A DNA stretch of 64,000 nt. It comes from Chryseobacterium ureilyticum (GTDB lineage: Bacteria; Bacteroidota; Bacteroidia; Flavobacteriales; Weeksellaceae). Below the pieces are notes generated by a model that saw only the letters and a program-made list of their open reading frames with translations, searched no databases and had not been told where the DNA came from. The DNA lies in NCBI RefSeq assembly GCF_900156735.1, contig NZ_FTOL01000007.1:1-64000 (forward strand), read 5' to 3'. Positions 1 to 6,957 of this stretch are shown here, piece after piece (within the stretch, counting starts at the first letter, position 1; every line of letters begins with the position of its first letter). Both the position numbers and the translations under genes were made by a program.

Positions 1-42
1 GCGCCGATGGTACTGCTAACGCGGGAGAGTAGGTCGCCGCCA
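1..42 (+). rRNA. rrf: 5S ribosomal RNA, 3' end only
   Basis: The first 42 bases read as the last third of a 5S rRNA: a GATGGTACTGC segment followed by GGGAGAGTAGGTCGCCGCC, the usual bacterial 5S 3' region. The rest of the rRNA operon lies left of the window. A strong hairpin with a T-run follows 18 bases later, as expected at the end of an rRNA operon. The exact 3' end is uncertain by a few bases. Confidence 0.85.
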
Positions 43-60
43 GTTTTTATTTTATTTTTA

Positions 61-95
61 AAAGTCTCATACAGTAATGTATGAGACTTTTTTTT
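61..95 (+). terminator. Rho-independent terminator of the rRNA operon
   Basis: A perfect 13-bp stem (61-73 with 78-90, arms AAAGTCTCATACA and its complement) with a GTAA loop is followed by a run of T to 95. From here to about 290 no gene, RNA or repeat is visible. Confidence 0.9.
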
Positions 96-290
96 GCTCT
101 ATACGCTAATACCAAAGAGAGGCTCTCTCATACTCATTTTATATTCTAGTTAAAGCTATTATTTGAATTTTTTTTAAAGCATATTTGAAATATTATAAAG
201 GTCGTTTTTAGGTATGTTTTTCGCCTTATTCTATTTTTATTGTATAAAAGCTTTAATTGGTCTATTAAAAGAGAAATTAGACGTTTATTA

Positions 291-330
291 TGGGTAAAAA
301 ATAAACCATTCTCATCATGAGAACGGTTTT
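291..330 (-). terminator. Terminator of the minus-strand leader peptide gene
   Basis: Arms 303-314 and 318-329 form a 12-bp stem with one G-T wobble and a 3-base loop. Read on the minus strand, the stem is followed by a T-rich tract (complement of the A-run at about 294-301). It lies 20 bases past the stop of the 54-residue peptide. Confidence 0.75.
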
Positions 331-348
331 CTTTATTTAATTCTTGGA

Positions 349-513
349 TTACATATCATTATTTTCATCCGGACATTTAAAATTGCTACTGCAGGTAGCA
401 CAGATTATTGTACCACTACAATAATACATACAGAATTCTGGTTCGGGAAGATTGATCCCTGAGCCGGAAATACTCTTTAATTTGTCTTTTTGTAATTTTC
501 TTAAATTTTTCAT
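349..513 (-). CDS. Bacteriocin-like leader peptide (54 aa)
   Basis: A 54-residue peptide starting MKNLRKLQKDKLKSISGSG, followed by a short Cys-rich tail with five cysteines (C28, C32, C38, C41, C47). The N-terminus is the amphipathic Lys/Leu leader of the bacteriocin-like peptides that are widespread in Chryseobacterium; the usual double glycine is replaced here by Gly-Ser-Gly. By analogy the leader would direct export and cleavage, leaving a core of about 36 residues. No transporter or modifying enzyme is nearby. The upstream region lacks the 5'-leader motif found before the two plus-strand loci. Its own terminator lies directly downstream. The mature function is unknown. Confidence 0.75.
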   Translation of the reverse strand: MKNLRKLQKDKLKSISGSGINLPEPEFCMYYCSGTIICATCSSNFKCPDENNDM

Positions 514-647
514 ATTATTTTAATTAAAAATTTGTTGTATAGTAAAATTAATAAATATTCTTAATGAAAATGTTTATATTTTATATAAATTACTATTTTG
601 TGATTATAATAGTATCTGTTGCTGTATATAATTGCTTGTTTTTATAA

Positions 648-682
648 TTATTTGATTATTAATCAAATAAATGTTATCTTTA
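648..682 (+). promoter_or_regulatory. Promoter with overlapping 23-bp palindrome
   Basis: A perfect 11-1-11 inverted repeat spans 648-670 (arm ttatttgatta, central T). It contains a TTG at 652-654 that sits 20 bp upstream of TATCTTTA at 675-682, one mismatch from the flavobacterial -7 consensus TAnnTTTG. Overlap of a perfect palindrome with the -33 element suggests an operator for a dimeric regulator controlling the peptide gene at 737. This is inferred from layout only. Confidence 0.55.
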
Positions 683-693
683 AAGAAGCGTTA

Positions 694-716
694 TCCGAAA
701 AGCTTATAGAGTAGGA
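694..716 (+). promoter_or_regulatory. Conserved 5'-leader motif, copy 1
   Basis: CCGAAAAGC-N3-TAGAGTAGG occupies 695-715, 21 bases before the start codon at 737. The same motif occurs at 24683-24703, before another leader peptide gene. The flanking bases T694 and A716 can extend the CC/GG pairing to a 3-bp stem; the second copy has G and C at these positions. It lies downstream of the predicted -7 element, so it is probably transcribed. It matches no riboswitch I recognise. Confidence 0.5.
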
Positions 717-736
717 AATACCAAAAATTAATAACT

Positions 737-1006
737 ATGAAAAATTTGAAAAAGCTTTCACGAGAAAGTAAAAGAGAAATTGTTGCGGGGGTAGGTTCTC
801 CTGCTTTTTGTTTTGAAGGTGGCGGACCGGGAGAAGGTGGCTGCTCAGCAGGAAATATTTGTTCAGGAGGAAAATGTGTACCTTATGAAGGTCCTGGAGG
901 GGGAGAGAATCCTGGAGGTGGCGGAGATAGTTATACCTGTATTTGTCCTTGGGGAACTTTTACACAATCTACACCGTGTCCTGAGTTTTATTGTATAACA
1001 GGCTAA
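737..1006 (+). CDS. Bacteriocin-like leader peptide, Gly/Cys-rich (89 aa)
   Basis: An 89-residue peptide with the leader MKNLKKLSRESKREIVAG, then a glycine-rich core with eight cysteines (C25, C36, C42, C47, C68, C70, C81, C86) and clusters of GGG and PGG. The leader matches the Lys/Leu-rich signals of the other three peptides in this window, with Ala-Gly at the expected cleavage point. A core of about 70 residues rich in Gly, Cys and Pro could be a disulfide-bonded secreted peptide; modification cannot be judged because no processing enzymes are near. A promoter palindrome and the conserved 5'-leader motif precede it, and a bidirectional terminator follows. Function unknown. Confidence 0.8.
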   Translation: MKNLKKLSRESKREIVAGVGSPAFCFEGGGPGEGGCSAGNICSGGKCVPYEGPGGGENPGGGGDSYTCICPWGTFTQSTPCPEFYCITG

Positions 1007-1022
1007 TCATTAAACCAATAAA

Positions 1023-1051
1023 AAAGTCAGTAATTTAAAATTACTGACTTT
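1023..1051. terminator. Bidirectional terminator between peptide gene and oxygenase
   Basis: Arms AAAGTCAGTAATTT (1023-1036) and its complement (1038-1051) form a near-continuous palindrome flanked by an A-run on the left and a T-rich tract on the right. It sits between two convergent genes. Confidence 0.85.
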
Positions 1052-1057
1052 CTTTTC

Positions 1058-2008
1058 TTATTTCTTAATCAATCCTAATTCGATCAATCTTTCATGTAAA
1101 AATTCTCCTGCTGTCGTGTCTTCGTATAACTTTGGATTGATTTCGTCTACACAGTTGTCAAGAGCATTCAAAGACATTGCACTTATTGGGTGCATAAAGA
1201 AAGGAATTGAATATCTTGAAGTAGTCCACATCTCTCTTGGCGGGTTTACCACTCTGTGGATGGTAGATTTCAATTTGTTGTTCGTATGTCTTGAAAGCAT
1301 ATCTCCAACATTGATCATCAATTCATCCGGCTCTGCGATCGCATCGATCCATTCTCCATTGTGATTCTGAACCTGAAGACCTTTACCTTGAGCTCCCATT
1401 AACAGGGTGATAAGGTTAATATCTCCGTGAGCAGCTGCTCTTACCGCATCGTCCGGTTCTTGAGTGATTGGCGGGTAGTGAATAGGTCTTAGAATTGAGT
1501 TTCCTTCAGCGATCTTATCATCAAAATAGAACTCATCTAAACCAAGATGCAATGCTAAAGCTCTTAAAACATACTGTCCTGTTTTTTCAAGCATTTGGAA
1601 TGCCTCCTTACCTACTTCATTAAATTTTGGAAGTTCTTCAACGATTACGTTGTCTGGATACTCAGTTTTGTATTCTGAACCTTCAGACAAATATTGTCCA
1701 AAGTGCCAAAACTCTTTTAAGTCTCCTTTTTTGAAACCTTTAGCAGTTTCTTTACCGAATCCTACATAACCTCTTTGTCCACCAATTCCAGGGATTTCAT
1801 ACTTCTGTTTAGTTTCCACTGGTTGTTCAAAAAAGTTTTTTACCTCTCCATACAAATCATCTACTAGGTTGTCATCAAGAAAGTGGCCTTTTAAGGCTAC
1901 AAAACCAATTTCTTCATAAGCTTTTCCGATTTCATTTACAAATTTCTGTTTGCGTTCCGGGTTGTCCGAAAGGAAATCACGCAGGTCTACACTAGGTATT
2001 TTATCCAT
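1058..2008 (-). CDS. 2-oxoglutarate/Fe(II) oxygenase, isopenicillin N synthase family
   Basis: A 316-residue cytosolic non-haem iron oxygenase. An N-terminal DIOX_N-type region is followed by the jelly-roll core. The facial triad is visible as H194-x-D196 (AAHGD) and H251 (STIHRVV), and the co-substrate-binding pair as R265-x-S267 (SRYS). This is the plant-type/IPNS architecture, found in bacteria as a stand-alone oxygenase of unknown substrate; nothing links this copy to beta-lactam synthesis. ATG start at 2008. It is transcribed divergently from menD across an 84-bp gap that holds an 18-bp palindrome, and it ends against the peptide terminator. The family is clear, the substrate is not. Confidence 0.85.
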   Translation of the reverse strand: MDKIPSVDLRDFLSDNPERKQKFVNEIGKAYEEIGFVALKGHFLDDNLVDDLYGEVKNFFEQPVETKQKYEIPGIGGQRGYVGFGKETAKGFKKGDLKEFWHFGQYLSEGSEYKTEYPDNVIVEELPKFNEVGKEAFQMLEKTGQYVLRALALHLGLDEFYFDDKIAEGNSILRPIHYPPITQEPDDAVRAAAHGDINLITLLMGAQGKGLQVQNHNGEWIDAIAEPDELMINVGDMLSRHTNNKLKSTIHRVVNPPREMWTTSRYSIPFFMHPISAMSLNALDNCVDEINPKLYEDTTAGEFLHERLIELGLIKK

Positions 2009-2052
2009 TTTTAGAAATTTACGAACAGCAAAATTACATATTTTTTAAATTA

Positions 2053-2088
2053 AATGATTTTAAAATCATTATTTATAAGTTAAATTTG
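2053..2088 (+). promoter_or_regulatory. Palindrome and -7 element upstream of menD
   Basis: A perfect 18-bp palindrome (AATGATTTT plus its complement) lies at 2053-2070 in the divergent oxygenase-menD gap. TAAATTTG, an exact TAnnTTTG match, lies at 2081-2088. If the latter is the -7 element, the menD transcript has almost no leader. The palindrome is AT-rich and could be a binding site or a weak structure. Confidence 0.45.
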
Positions 2089-2092
2089 CTGT

Positions 2093-3769
2093 ATGAAAAA
2101 ATATTCTTCTAAGAGAAGTATCCAAATACTTGCACATCTTCTTCAGCAGTACGGAATTGCAGACATTGTAATTTCGCCGGGATCAAGGAATGCTCCTTTG
2201 GCAATTCATTTTTCGGAAGTGGATAGTTTTAACTGTTACAGCATTGTAGACGAAAGAAGCGCAGCTTTTGTTGCCATGGGAATGGCTAAAAGTGAAAAAA
2301 AACCCGCCGCAATTACTTGTACAAGTGGTTCTGCAGTGGTGAACTATTATCCGGCAATCACTGAAGCTTTTTATCAGAATATTCCACTTTTGGTGCTTAC
2401 GGCTGACAGACCTACAGATTTTGTAGATATTTTTGATGGGCAGACGATTAGACAGAAGGATGTTTTTCATCAGCACTCTTACGGTGATTTCCAACTTTTG
2501 GAAGACAGCCAAGAGAATGCAGAAGATATTAATTTCGATACGATTAAAAAAGCAATTGAACTTTGTTTCGAAAAGCAGGGACCTGTACATATCAATATTC
2601 CCTTAGAAGAGCCTTTGTATGATTTGGTTTCAGAACTTCCTACCTTCCCAACGGTAGAAAAGACGATTAAGCATAAAGACTACGAAATTCCGTCGAATTT
2701 AGTTGCAGACTGGCATACCTCCCAAAGAATCATGATATTGGTAGGAACGAAGGATTATAGCCCTGAATTGGAGAATCAATTGACTCAGTTGGTAAAGAAT
2801 CATTCAGTAGTTGTATTAAGCGAAGCCAATTCCAATCTTTATCACGAGAAGTTTTTCAGACATATAGACCGTTATATTTTTAATTTTTCGGAAGAAGATT
2901 ATAAAGCTTATGCTCCGGATCTGCTCATTACGGTAGGACAAAATGTTGTTTCTAAAAAAGTAAAGCAGTTTCTGAGAAATGCCCGTCCGAAACAACATTG
3001 GCATTTGGATGAAGTATGGCAGCCTGATACTTATTTTTCATTGACAGAGAAGATTGAAGTAAAGCCAGAAGTTTTCTTTTCAAAACTGTTGAAATTTATC
3101 AACCTTGAGCCAAGACCTTATTTCAATTTATGGGATGTTTTAAGAGATAAAAAAGATGCTAAACATGAGCAGTTTTTAAATACTGTTGAATTCTCAGATT
3201 TTTATTTTTTCAATAAGGCTGCACAGACTGTTCCTGAAAATTATAATATTCATTTTAGCAATTCATCAGCAATTCGATATGCGCAGCTGTTTGATTTTGG
3301 AAAGAGAAAAATGTATTGTAACCGAGGAACCAGCGGAATTGACGGTTCTACTTCTACAGCAATGGGATTCGCGATTAAAAATGCTAACCCGACTTTGCTG
3401 ATTACGGGAGATTTAAGTTTCTTCTATGATATCAATGGTCTTTGGAACCAATATATTCCTCCATTTGTAAGGATTATCATCTTCAACAATGGGGAAGGAA
3501 ATATCTTTAAAATAATTCCGGGACCAGGAAATGCCAATCCAAATACGCTTGACAAGTTTATCGCGACAAAACATCGCAAACATGCTGAACATCTGGCAAA
3601 ACACTTTGGGTTTTCCTATGTGAAAGTGGAAGATGAGCTGACTTTAGACAGAGTATTGGAAAATTTCTTCAAACCGGATGCGCAACCAAAAATTCTGGAA
3701 GTGAATACATACGGTAAGAACAGTGCAGATGTACAGAAAGCTTACTTTAATTTCCTGAAAGAAAACTAA
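2093..3769 (+). CDS. menD: 2-succinyl-5-enolpyruvyl-6-hydroxy-3-cyclohexene-1-carboxylate synthase
   Basis: A 558-residue ThDP enzyme of menaquinone synthesis that joins 2-oxoglutarate-derived succinic semialdehyde to isochorismate. The N-terminal domain has the MenD-type SPGSRNAPL start and the catalytic glutamate in DERSAAF. The C-terminal domain carries the ThDP/Mg motif starting GDLSFF near residue 440 and ending FNNGEG. Length and ends fit MenD. Menaquinone is the usual respiratory quinone of flavobacteria. The stop codon overlaps the convergent pabC stop by 4 bases. ATG start at 2093 with a likely -7 element 5 bases upstream; no ribosome binding site is visible, which is normal in this group. 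Confidence 0.95.
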   Translation: MKKYSSKRSIQILAHLLQQYGIADIVISPGSRNAPLAIHFSEVDSFNCYSIVDERSAAFVAMGMAKSEKKPAAITCTSGSAVVNYYPAITEAFYQNIPLLVLTADRPTDFVDIFDGQTIRQKDVFHQHSYGDFQLLEDSQENAEDINFDTIKKAIELCFEKQGPVHINIPLEEPLYDLVSELPTFPTVEKTIKHKDYEIPSNLVADWHTSQRIMILVGTKDYSPELENQLTQLVKNHSVVVLSEANSNLYHEKFFRHIDRYIFNFSEEDYKAYAPDLLITVGQNVVSKKVKQFLRNARPKQHWHLDEVWQPDTYFSLTEKIEVKPEVFFSKLLKFINLEPRPYFNLWDVLRDKKDAKHEQFLNTVEFSDFYFFNKAAQTVPENYNIHFSNSSAIRYAQLFDFGKRKMYCNRGTSGIDGSTSTAMGFAIKNANPTLLITGDLSFFYDINGLWNQYIPPFVRIIIFNNGEGNIFKIIPGPGNANPNTLDKFIATKHRKHAEHLAKHFGFSYVKVEDELTLDRVLENFFKPDAQPKILEVNTYGKNSADVQKAYFNFLKEN

Positions 3770-4392
3770 AGGTCAAGATATTCCTCATTACCCGGCAGAT
3801 TCATTATTCTGCTGATTGGATAAATAAACATATCATCGAAATCATTCATAGCGTTAATGAGCTGGAAGTGCGTAAATTGCTTTATGTTTTGTAAGGTGAT
3901 CTCTGCTTCCTTGATTTTTTTATGCTTTAGAAGATGTTGTCTTTGAACACCATTTAAGAGATAAGTGGTGGGCGTAAACCATTCTTTGCCTTTTAAGAAT
4001 AAAAGATTGGAAAAAGAAGTATCGGTGATATGATTGTTTTTGACGATGATGATTTCCTCTGCCTTTGCCTTCATTTTCATCTTATCAAGCTCTTTACGGT
4101 CTTCAAACTTAAAAGAGTAATCAAAGCTGTTATTTTCTACCAGCTGAAAATCCTGAATTTCAGGAATAGCATAAGGAATCATCTGTGTTCGGATTCTTTT
4201 ATCCAAATCATAAGAAATTCTTAGCTTAAAAAGTCCGTCTTCATCATGTTGCAGATTTTTATAGATTTTGGCAAGATCAATGGCATCTTCCTTTCCGAAG
4301 TGGGAAAATGTTTGGTTGATACGTTTTTGATGTAGATCCAATAGAAAAATTTCCTTATCTTCTACTTTAATGCTTTCAATGAATTGGGACAT
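3766..4392 (-). CDS. pabC: Aminotransferase class IV, probable 4-amino-4-deoxychorismate lyase
   Basis: A 208-residue fold-type IV PLP protein (shorter than the roughly 270 usual for PabC) that overlaps pabB by 17 bases. Position and family point to cleavage of aminodeoxychorismate to p-aminobenzoate and pyruvate in folate synthesis. Visible features are the central strand FKFEDRKELDKM, which probably carries the PLP lysine, and the class IV segment TDTSFSNLLF followed by TPTTYLLNGVQR. Such short class IV proteins paired with PabB are common in Bacteroidota. It is convergent with menD. The exact reaction is inferred from context; the family is firm. Confidence 0.8.
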   Translation of the reverse strand: MSQFIESIKVEDKEIFLLDLHQKRINQTFSHFGKEDAIDLAKIYKNLQHDEDGLFKLRISYDLDKRIRTQMIPYAIPEIQDFQLVENNSFDYSFKFEDRKELDKMKMKAKAEEIIIVKNNHITDTSFSNLLFLKGKEWFTPTTYLLNGVQRQHLLKHKKIKEAEITLQNIKQFTHFQLINAMNDFDDMFIYPISRIMNLPGNEEYLDL

Positions 4393-5353
4393 AGATTTTA
4401 TTTTTCATTTCCTGATATTCGTCTTCTAATTTACTCATGTGCGTTATACCGCCTCCGCTTTTGAAATAAAGTTGATCATCATCTTTTTCAATAAAGCGTA
4501 TCATTACACAGCTGTCGACATTTTTACCGTCAAACCAGCCACAAACTCCTGTGTAATATCCTCTGTCATATCCTTCCGCATCCAGAATTATTTCCAAAGT
4601 CTTAGGTTTTGGAGCTCCCAAAATGGAACCTGCAGGAAGAAGCTTTTGAATGATGCTTCCTACTTTCCTGTCAAACTCAGGTTTTATTTTCCCTGAAATT
4701 TCTGAACTCATAGCATACAAATCCTTTTGCCGGGTTTTGATGAAATCTATATGTTGAAACTGATCAACACAAACGTCATCTGCAACCATGCTCAGATCAT
4801 TACGAAGCAGGTCTACTACTGTATAATGTTCTGCTTTTTCCTTTTTGTCATTTTTCAGAATTTCAGCAGCATTTTCTATAGAGGCATCAATGGTTCCTTT
4901 CATCGGATAAGTCAGAATTTTACCATCAATGATCTTCACAAAAGTTTCCGGAGAAAAAAATACAAAAAAATCTTTATAAAAAACCTTGTACTTTGCTTCC
5001 GAGTGATAAAAAATTTCTTCCAGGCTTAAATTGGTCTCAATTTTCGTTTTTCGGGTGTAATTTACAAGATATGAATTTCCAAGGCGAATATTTTTCTGAA
5101 CTTTATCAAACCCCGTTTTAAAGCTCTCCAACGTTTCCGGAAATGATTTCCATTCTATTTTTTTATGTAAATTTTGCTTCGTTTTTTTTGTTGAAAAATT
5201 TTGAAAATCAATGATTAAGCCTGATTTTTCAATTTCATTTTCCTGATAGATTTCCACATTCTCTGAAAGAAAATCTATAACGAAGAAATAGGGAACTTCC
5301 TGAAGAGAAAGTTCATCCATTTCGATAAATTTTTGATGATTCACTGAAAACAT
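4376..5353 (-). CDS. pabB: Aminodeoxychorismate synthase component I
   Basis: A 325-residue chorismate-binding enzyme that aminates chorismate to aminodeoxychorismate, with ammonia from a separate glutaminase. The chorismate-binding core is complete: the TYPMKGT segment, the HYTVVDLLRNDL block, LPAGSILGAPKP, and the C-terminal FKSGGGIT and EYQEMKNK. The N-terminal domain of larger PabB/TrpE proteins is mostly missing, as is usual for the short Bacteroidota form. ATG at 5353; first gene of a two-gene folate operon with pabC. It is divergent from the membrane protein at 5398, so promoters must share the 44-bp gap. Confidence 0.9.
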   Translation of the reverse strand: MFSVNHQKFIEMDELSLQEVPYFFVIDFLSENVEIYQENEIEKSGLIIDFQNFSTKKTKQNLHKKIEWKSFPETLESFKTGFDKVQKNIRLGNSYLVNYTRKTKIETNLSLEEIFYHSEAKYKVFYKDFFVFFSPETFVKIIDGKILTYPMKGTIDASIENAAEILKNDKKEKAEHYTVVDLLRNDLSMVADDVCVDQFQHIDFIKTRQKDLYAMSSEISGKIKPEFDRKVGSIIQKLLPAGSILGAPKPKTLEIILDAEGYDRGYYTGVCGWFDGKNVDSCVMIRFIEKDDDQLYFKSGGGITHMSKLEDEYQEMKNKIYVPIH

Positions 5354-5377
5354 TCCGCAAAAATAATTATTGATGTT

Positions 5378-5385
5378 TACTTTTG
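5378..5385 (+). promoter_or_regulatory. Putative -7 element of the membrane protein gene
   Basis: TACTTTTG is an exact TAnnTTTG match that ends 12 bases before the ATG at 5398. It argues against the in-frame TTG at 5383 as the start, since that codon lies inside the element. No clear TTG -33 element is seen. Confidence 0.4.
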
Positions 5386-5397
5386 CATAAAATTTTT

Positions 5398-6123
5398 ATG
5401 ATGCAGAGCAAATATCCTCAGAAACCGGGAATAGATTTTATATTGAAGCAGGCTTTTTTTTATTGGAATAAAACACTGGTTTATCAGTTAATGTTCTCAA
5501 TACTATTTTTCGGAATCTTTCTTACCTCTTTTTTCCTGTTCGGTTTAAAGTACGATATATTTGCACAAAACGCTGTGCTCCAGAAAGCTCTTCAGCAGGG
5601 AACCCAGGCTTATTTGGCGAAAGTAGCAGAATTAAGTGCTACGGAAAGCTATCAGATGTTTATTCTGGCTATTTGGGCAACGACGGCGTTTCTTTATCCT
5701 TTGAATCTTGGGTTTTTTCAGATTTTCAGAAAGCTTGATCTTAACGAAAAAGTGGAATTGAGTGATTTATTTGCTGGATATTATGGAATCAACTTCTTTA
5801 AATATCTTGGATATTATCTGTTTTGGTTCATGATCTACAGATTTACCGTACCTACAATATTCTTAGCTGTCATCTGGGTAGCGATGACCATATTTGTTGC
5901 TCCTCTGATGTTCTTTACCAATAAAAGGATCTTTGAAGCCATTTCTTTAAATTTTAAAGCTTTGAAAATGTATTTCGTTGAAATTACCGTATGCATCTTG
6001 GTTGCTGTTCTGTTTAAATATCTTGGATTCACGCTGTTTTTAGTAGGTGGTTTGTTTACGTTCCCCTTCTGGAATGCCATGATTTATTCTTTGTATAAAA
6101 CAGTTTTTTCAGAGAAAGGCTAA
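5398..6123 (+). CDS. Polytopic inner-membrane protein, unknown function
   Basis: A protein of 241 residues if started at the ATG at 5398 (a second ATG follows directly; an in-frame TTG at 5383 is less likely). It has about five or six hydrophobic segments and a soluble N-terminal loop. The segment SDLFAGYYGINFFKYLGYYLF resembles SDLFIGYRQNFVNILIYSL in the next gene, so the two are probably distant paralogs. A third relative may be the protein at 50009. No catalytic motif is visible. It is followed 72 bases later by its paralog on the same strand. Confidence 0.75.
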   Translation: MMQSKYPQKPGIDFILKQAFFYWNKTLVYQLMFSILFFGIFLTSFFLFGLKYDIFAQNAVLQKALQQGTQAYLAKVAELSATESYQMFILAIWATTAFLYPLNLGFFQIFRKLDLNEKVELSDLFAGYYGINFFKYLGYYLFWFMIYRFTVPTIFLAVIWVAMTIFVAPLMFFTNKRIFEAISLNFKALKMYFVEITVCILVAVLFKYLGFTLFLVGGLFTFPFWNAMIYSLYKTVFSEKG

Positions 6124-6163
6124 ATTTAAATACGGTTTAATATGTTTTTTTACTAAAAAAAGT

Positions 6164-6171
6164 TAAATTTG
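6164..6171 (+). promoter_or_regulatory. Putative -7 element upstream of 6196
   Basis: TAAATTTG, an exact TAnnTTTG match, lies 25 bases before the ATG at 6196. This suggests separate transcription of the second membrane protein. A -33 TTG is not evident. Confidence 0.4.
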
Positions 6172-6195
6172 GTAAAATCATTAAAATATTAAACT

Positions 6196-6930
6196 ATGTC
6201 CGAATTTAACGAATTTGATCAACAAGGTTCTGTGCCGAATAAAGATACAGGATCCATTATCTCGCATGCATTTGAAATGTATAAGGGAGTTTTTGGCTAT
6301 GCCGTTGTAGCTATGATAGTTTATTTGGTAGGAGGATTCCTTATCCAGACTATTACCGGATTCAATTCTGCAGCAATAATGGAAGAAGTACAGTCTTCAG
6401 GCGATTATGCCAACTTCAGATATTGGGAAACTCCTGGGTTTTCAATGTATATGACGTTTTCCAGCCTTTTTCTATTGTTATTAACCCCACTATACGTTGG
6501 TTTGATCTATATGGTTAACAAGTACAATACAAAAAGCCCTATTGAATTTTCTGATCTGTTTATCGGATATCGTCAGAATTTTGTGAATATATTGATCTAT
6601 AGTCTTATAGCGGGTATTGTTTCTTCAATAACAATGACGTTTTGTCTTTTACCCTTCTTTTTTGTGTATCCTTTTCTTTTGATAGGATATCCTATTTTAT
6701 TATTTGAAAATGCTTCTGCAATGGATGCTTTGAATAAATCTTTTACTATTGCGAAAGAAAATTATGGTGTTTTCTTACTGACAGGTTTCTTGGGAATGCT
6801 AATTTCAGCAGCAGGTGTTATCCTTTGCTTTTTTGGTATTATTTTAACGGCTCCGTTTATCATGATCGTTATGTATTCTACGTACTGTGCCTTCGTAGGA
6901 AAGCCAAGACAGATTATGTTTACTAAATAA
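6196..6930 (+). CDS. Polytopic membrane protein, paralog of the preceding gene
   Basis: A 244-residue protein with a hydrophilic N-terminus of about 28 residues and about six membrane segments. The stretch ENASAMDALNKSFTIAKENYG, an amphipathic helix before the last membrane pair, is typical of the DUF975/YciC-like group of small integral membrane proteins whose role is unknown. The SDLFIGY motif is shared with the gene at 5398 (SDLFAGY). The gap of 27 bases to the AI-2E-family gene suggests co-transcription. No substrate can be named. Confidence 0.75.
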   Translation: MSEFNEFDQQGSVPNKDTGSIISHAFEMYKGVFGYAVVAMIVYLVGGFLIQTITGFNSAAIMEEVQSSGDYANFRYWETPGFSMYMTFSSLFLLLLTPLYVGLIYMVNKYNTKSPIEFSDLFIGYRQNFVNILIYSLIAGIVSSITMTFCLLPFFFVYPFLLIGYPILLFENASAMDALNKSFTIAKENYGVFLLTGFLGMLISAAGVILCFFGIILTAPFIMIVMYSTYCAFVGKPRQIMFTK

Positions 6931-6957
6931 TCAATTGAGATTTTAAATTTTAAAATA

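Noticed and set aside
25..33. Shared AGAGTAGG octamer between the 5S rRNA end and the conserved 5'-leader motif
   Set aside because: Only eight bases match, no wider similarity; treated as coincidence.
813..998. A second open frame (61 codons) inside the leader peptide gene at 737
   Set aside because: It lies fully within the MKNLKKL peptide in another frame and has no recognisable features.
1058..2008. Isopenicillin N synthase as evidence of beta-lactam synthesis
   Set aside because: The family is broad and no ACV synthetase or other beta-lactam gene is near; only the fold is supported.
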